In this document: positions 59,648-64,000 of the stretch, piece by piece
Layout: the number at the start of each line of letters is the position of its first letter
How positions within the stretch are numbered: the stretch's first letter is position 1
Source of the DNA: Anticarsia gemmatalis
Taxonomy: Eukaryota > Arthropoda > Insecta > Lepidoptera > Erebidae
DNA: 64,000 bases
Reading direction: 5' to 3'
NCBI RefSeq assembly: GCF_050436995.1
Contig: NC_134776.1
Span: 14,735,001 to 14,799,000 of the forward strand
Position numbers and translations under genes: made by a program
The notes under the pieces: generated by a model
What the model saw: only the letters and a program-made list of their open reading frames with translations
Databases searched by the model: none
Told to the model about the DNA's origin: nothing

Positions 59648-62321
59648 TCAGTCCTCGCTGCACGAATCCTCGTTGTCGGCCTCCTTTATGTTCGTAAAGA
59701 ACGAGGTCAACGCCTTCATCATAACACCTGCAAAACATCAGACCATTCGTTAACACAGATCTCGCATTGAGTGTTCAAAAAAGTAACCTAAATTAAGTGA
59801 AAAGTTACCTTTTCCTTCTGGTTCCTTTTCGGATTTCTCCCATGCAAGAAAACCGTCTAATGAAATTATGTATTGTTCATGCAGATACTGGAATATCTCT
59901 AATGTTAAGCCTGAAAAAAACAAATATTAAATTAGAATAAAACATATTATTGTCTACAATAAAACAATTATTATCCACTTTATAATCATATTAACCTTGT
60001 GGGTGTTCTAGCCTATGTATTAGCTGCTGTATACCAATCAAACAGCCTGCTTCCCTCGCCTGTTTCGTCTCGCCAAACTCGGATATAAGACTCGCATACT
60101 TATTCATACGGTCTTGATTGAAGTGTGGCACATCACGTCCCTCAGGACCAAAGAGTGCGTGTTCGCATATTGCTTGGATTAGTGCTCGCATAAACCAATC
60201 CTCATTCGCAGATTTACCAAACTTATCCTGTTCAAAAAAACATTGCATTATGTAACTGGTCATGTCAGTTTCAAATCAATAATAGTTGAAAGTCAAATAA
60301 ATATAGTCTCTCCCTCACTCTTACAATTAACTGTTTAGATGGAGAATCTAAAAAATCTGCTGAACGATCCATTATCGAAGGTGTTTATATGGAGACTAAA
60401 AAATCTGCTGAACGATCCATTATCAAAGGTGTGTATATGGAGAATCTAAAAAATCTGCTGAACGATCCATTATCGAAGGTGTGTATATGGAGAATCTAAA
60501 AAATCTGCTTAACGATCCATTATCAAAGGTAGATGAGGGAATGAGGTGGAAAATATAAACTGTTAGTTAGTTCAAAGTATTATTTGGATAATAATATGTA
60601 AGACGTTTGTATAATGAAGGGACTAGGAATATCTTACCTGTACCCAGCCTTTTATACATTCACTGCTCTCATCAGCATTCATTAGCTGAATTAATTTACT
60701 TTGCGTTTGAGCAGGCGACAAGATTTTCTTTGTTTCTTCACAAGCCTTAGAATCTCCTTCCAAGAACTCAAATTTATTATCCTCCAACCATTTAGCCACC
60801 TGCAGAAATGGAAACAATCATAATATTTTCTATATGAATAAATATTTTCTAATCAAAATGCGCGGAATTTCAAACTCTTTCTTTAACCACTTTATCTTAT
60901 GATGTTTATTAAACTTTAAAAGCTTAACACTCCAATTTTACTTTCACATGGTATAGAAATGATTTACGATGATGACAAATAAACAAAAATAATGTTAACC
61001 TGTTTTTCTTCCATCCATTGGCTAAGTTGAAGCTCAGACTCCTGCCACTTATTTTTAACAAAGGAGGGACCCATATTTTCTTTCAATTCCTTGATAATAG
61101 CTTTCAAAAACAGATGTCCTTGATTTGAAGAGATTATACTTTCACAAAGCCTAAACAATTGTAGGAACGTGATATGCTGAAAAACAAATAATTTAGTAAT
61201 GTAGGCATTACAAGTTTGTTTTAATAATCAAGCATGTGATAATGTCACAACATAATAATAACATACCTTCTTTTCAATATGTGGTGCAATAAGTTTTCCT
61301 AGATTATCATAGATCATTGGGATATCAATGTACAAATCAGGTGCAAACTCAAATATGTCTTTCATGCCAGCAACTAAATTTTCAGCAGAAATTGTATTAG
61401 TTGATACTAAATGTAGAAGTGATTTAGCAATCATTCCAAAGTCCTTTGCCGACCTATAAAAAAAATGGAGTAATAAATAAAAGGTAGCACACAAAATGTT
61501 TCCATATTTACTGATTATGTAGTGTCTTACTTGTCGATGGCCACTGTGAGTATTTCACTAACAACAGCAGCATGGTATTGAGGTTGATACATTTGTTTCA
61601 CCTCAGCCACCATTTCTTCATCATCAGGATTAATAAGACTGAGGTCTATCATGGACTTGACAGACTTCTTTTTGGCTTCTGGCAGAGGTTCCTGAGGAAC
61701 AGCTGCAGGTGCAGGAGCTGGTGCAGGCGCCTCATTGACCACTGGCGGAGGCGGGGCAGCACTTGTGCTTCGTGTTCCGGAGTTAGAACGCGGTCCACCT
61801 ACAGATCCTGAGCGGCTGCCGCTGCCACTGCCGCTTGCTGAAAAGTATCATCTTTTCAAAGTAATTGACACAAAACACTAGGACACATAGGAATTCAATA
61901 GAAATCCAACTTGAACATTCAATAATAATGTCAAAATATTAGAGTGGATCACTCTCAGATTACTTACTGAAGTCCCCTCTAGAGTTGAAAGTCGATCTTT
62001 CTATAGATGCACCCTTGGAGTGATAGCTAGGAGGCATGTCCCTGGTAGCTGCAATATAAAAACTAGCTGTATGTTGTGTGATCTTGTGGTAGCATTTGTT
62101 TAAAAAAAGCAATAAGAAAAATGTCGAAATTCCATTAACCGTTTAAATAATGTTTGCTTACCTCTCAGTGTTGTGGGGTCAGTACTGACATTCTCAAGGA
62201 CACTGTACTGATTTTTCGTTAAACTGATCATGGAATTGCTACTGGCCTGGACTATATTCTTAGTACCTGAGCCCTGGTTCCATGCAGACTGATGAGGAGC
62301 CAGTTTAATATTATTAAGATT
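59648..62321 (-). CDS. eIF4G: eIF4G C-terminal half (MA3 and W2), partial
   Basis: Scaffold of the eIF4F cap-binding complex. Nine minus-strand exons join in phase and encode the last 495 residues: 62321-62162, 62048-61968, 61837-61531, 61453-61267, 61176-61000, 60799-60638, 60227-59996, 59910-59809 and 59727-59648 (TGA). A linker with NNIKLAPHQSAWNQGSG and a Pro/Ala-rich stretch precedes the MA3 domain (from about residue 143, DDEEMVAEVKQM, to about 260). Then come helices with QLFRLCESIISSNQGHLFLK and the W2 domain (about 320-480; EDWFMRALIQAICEHALFG, IQQLIHRLEHPQG, ISLDGFLAWEKSEKEPEGKG), with an acidic end NEDSCSED. MA3 and W2 bind eIF4A and, in vertebrates, MNK kinases. The eIF4E-binding site and MIF4G domain lie upstream, outside the window. 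I prefer eIF4G to the NAT1/DAP5 paralogue by linker and W2 wording, without alignment. Confidence 0.9.
60339..60532 (+). repeat. 50-bp minisatellite in an eIF4G intron
   Basis: Four tandem units start at 60339, 60389, 60437 and 60487 (50, 48 and 50 bases apart) in the intron between exons 60799-60638 and 60227-59996. Each contains GCTGAACGATCCATTATC or a one-base variant, and A/G differences alternate between units (ATCGAAGG / ATCAAAGG). Three units begin with an ATG followed by 13 open codons on the plus strand (MENLKNLLNDPLSK). The 50-base period shifts frame at each unit, so no protein is implied. Confidence 0.95.
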
Positions 62322-64000
62322 CTAAAACAAATTAAATTTTATTAAAGTTATGCTACAGCCACTTGATGATGGAGTTATTGAAATGAAATTCTTAAGTCTG
62401 CCAGTGAGACAGCGCAAAACATTCTATTTCAAAATAATAATAAGATGGGCTTGGTTATCTTTAATAAGTGGTTGATCACCATGTCAACACTACATGCATG
62501 AATTATAACTAAAATCTAAGTTGTAACACAATAGGCAAATGTATTGATACGTCAAAAATTATTTAGATTATTTTATCAACCGGATTGAGAAATCGTTTAT
62601 CATAATCATCAGTATTAGCCTCTGACATAAGTCGTTCTTAAAGGTTCATAATTATACAAAAAGAATTCTGTAAAAAAACAACTTTGAAACAATTCAACTT
62701 AAGAGTATGAAAATCTTTATGGTCCGAACAAGGTCATTTACCATTTCCTAGAAATGATGTTCACAATGAATGATGACGTGTACAATTCGCTCAACAAAGT
62801 GTTGCTCATACAAAACTCTAGAATAAGTTATCCAAAAAGAAACCTGCTTCCTCAGGCTACCCTCTCAGTTGATAATAGGTGAGCAGTTCTCGAGGAATGA
62901 TTAAGAATCTGAATCAGAATCTTTAGCGACCAGTGAGATCCAATGTGTTGATATATCAATTACAGACAGAACTTATTACAATTAAACAATAAGATAAGAA
63001 AAAGAAAAGTTAAGTTAAGAAAAGTTTGTAACTGTTTGTTTTCCCTAAATAAATAAATGATATCCTGTTGATGTCGCCAATTCCACCCCTAATCTGACTA
63101 TAGCACAATCAATTAAAATGACTTATCAATATAAATAAAAATTAATCACTGAAATGTATATAGGCACATAACTTTAAAACAACTAAACTAAATTGGATAA
63201 TTATTTTTGTAAATATGTTTGTACCTGACAGGGCAAGGTTTCAATGGGATCAAAATTCCCGTGGGAATGGACCAGAAAAAATTGCACTATATCCAGCCGG
63301 GCCGGTCCGTTAGTTATATAATTATATGATTATGTAAAAGTGTCAAACATTATATTAGATAAACTAGATTTTTTAACTTAAAATAACCCATTATTAGTCA
63401 AATACAAAGAGTACCTGACTAAAATTGGGTTTTCGAAATTGGGATTCCGCTAAAGCGATTTAATCAAGTAAATAAATAATTTTAAAAACATAACCTATCT
63501 CAACACAAGTTGCGTAAAAAACTAAAAATTATAGCTAACTTTGGTACCTAACCTATGGTCAGTACAAGGACCTGTGTGCACTGTGCATTTTCTGAACCAA
63601 AAATGGCACTAAATATTATTTACAATAGTTATCATAGTCAAGATTGTCTTATTGATTTTTACCTTAACTGGATATCTCTTCAAATTTTATTTATTATAAT
63701 TTATTCGTTTTCTTATTCAATAGTACTCAAATATTCAGCAAGCTTTACTTTAGTTTTTATCTAGAACTACATTGCAAGCATACATTGCAGGCTAGATTAT
63801 ACACCAGAAATCATCGACGCACAGAGTCGCCAAGAAGGAATTTTATCCATATTGAAATGACTCAACAATGACTTGCTAGTTGAACTAACAAATCATTAAA
63901 AAACTATTCTAAAATGGTAAGTTTAGCCTGGTTTTAGTCTTTTTACACAAGAATTAAGATTGGATTAAGACAAGGAACAGTTACTAAGATATGATATTTA
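62322..64000 (-). other. eIF4G: eIF4G intron, extends beyond window
   Basis: No further eIF4G exon is recognised between the acceptor TTGTTTTAG (62322-62330) and the window end, so the intron is at least 1.68 kb. A GC-richer piece at 63226-63312 ends, on the minus strand, in a donor-like CTGTCAG|GTACAAAC and is open in the right phase. It has no acceptor and no ATG, so at best it is an alternative leader exon. Confidence 0.45.

Noticed and set aside
60339..60532. CRISPR-like array
   Set aside because: Units are directly adjacent without spacers and the host is a eukaryote; it is a minisatellite.
63226..63312. Possible further eIF4G exon on the minus strand
   Set aside because: Good donor and correct phase, but a stop lies just upstream with no acceptor in between and no ATG; wording does not resemble eIF4G.

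Overview
This window is eukaryotic, intron-rich and AT-rich DNA from an insect, most likely a moth or butterfly. The support is phase-consistent GT-AG exons, an insect-type gene set, and dispersed repeats of the kinds common in Lepidoptera: short elements ending in a TATAATATTAGTAT-GAT tail, tRNA- and 5S-derived SINEs, and a (CAGA)n-tailed element. The assignment is from memory of such repeats, not from a search. There is no CRISPR array, no operon and no prokaryotic or viral locus.

Layout. Positions 1-33,491 hold no gene I can support. They contain a 336-bp (AAAAT)n array, a palindromic MITE (1214-1382), a run of ~250-bp tailed repeats (4347-6431), a decayed pogo/Tigger-like DNA transposon with TA target duplication and many subterminal repeats (9828-11601), scattered SINE/LINE pieces, and a few orphan exon-like or promoter-like signals. 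The stretch may be upstream and first-intron territory of the gene that follows. Positions 33,492-41,656 (+) carry the MRL (Mig-10/RIAM/Lamellipodin) adaptor, Drosophila pico: a talin-binding-like helix, RA and PH domains, three LPPPP Ena/VASP ligands and a proline-rich tail. It has two alternative first coding exons and one possible Arg-rich cassette exon. Positions 45,796-46,644 hold a Mutator-like element with 83-bp perfect inverted repeats, a 9-bp target duplication and a FLYWCH-like ORF.

Positions 48,112-53,936 (+) carry a nine-exon gene whose C-terminal two thirds resembles FBXO39/FBXO33-type F-box LRR proteins. A two-exon, 207-residue coiled-coil-rich gene sits on the opposite strand inside its fourth intron (50,296-51,027). 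Positions 57,750-62,321 (-) hold the 3' half of eIF4G (MA3 and W2 domains, stop codon, ~1.9-kb 3' UTR with AATAAA). Its 5' part, including the eIF4E-binding and MIF4G regions, lies beyond 64,000.

The three named genes are not functionally linked: pico/MRL acts in Ras/Rap-to-actin and integrin signalling, the F-box-like protein probably in SCF ubiquitin ligation, and eIF4G in cap-dependent translation initiation. I found no convincing undescribed multi-gene system. The strongest material for a second look is the two DNA transposons, the alternative N-termini of pico, and the nested antisense gene.
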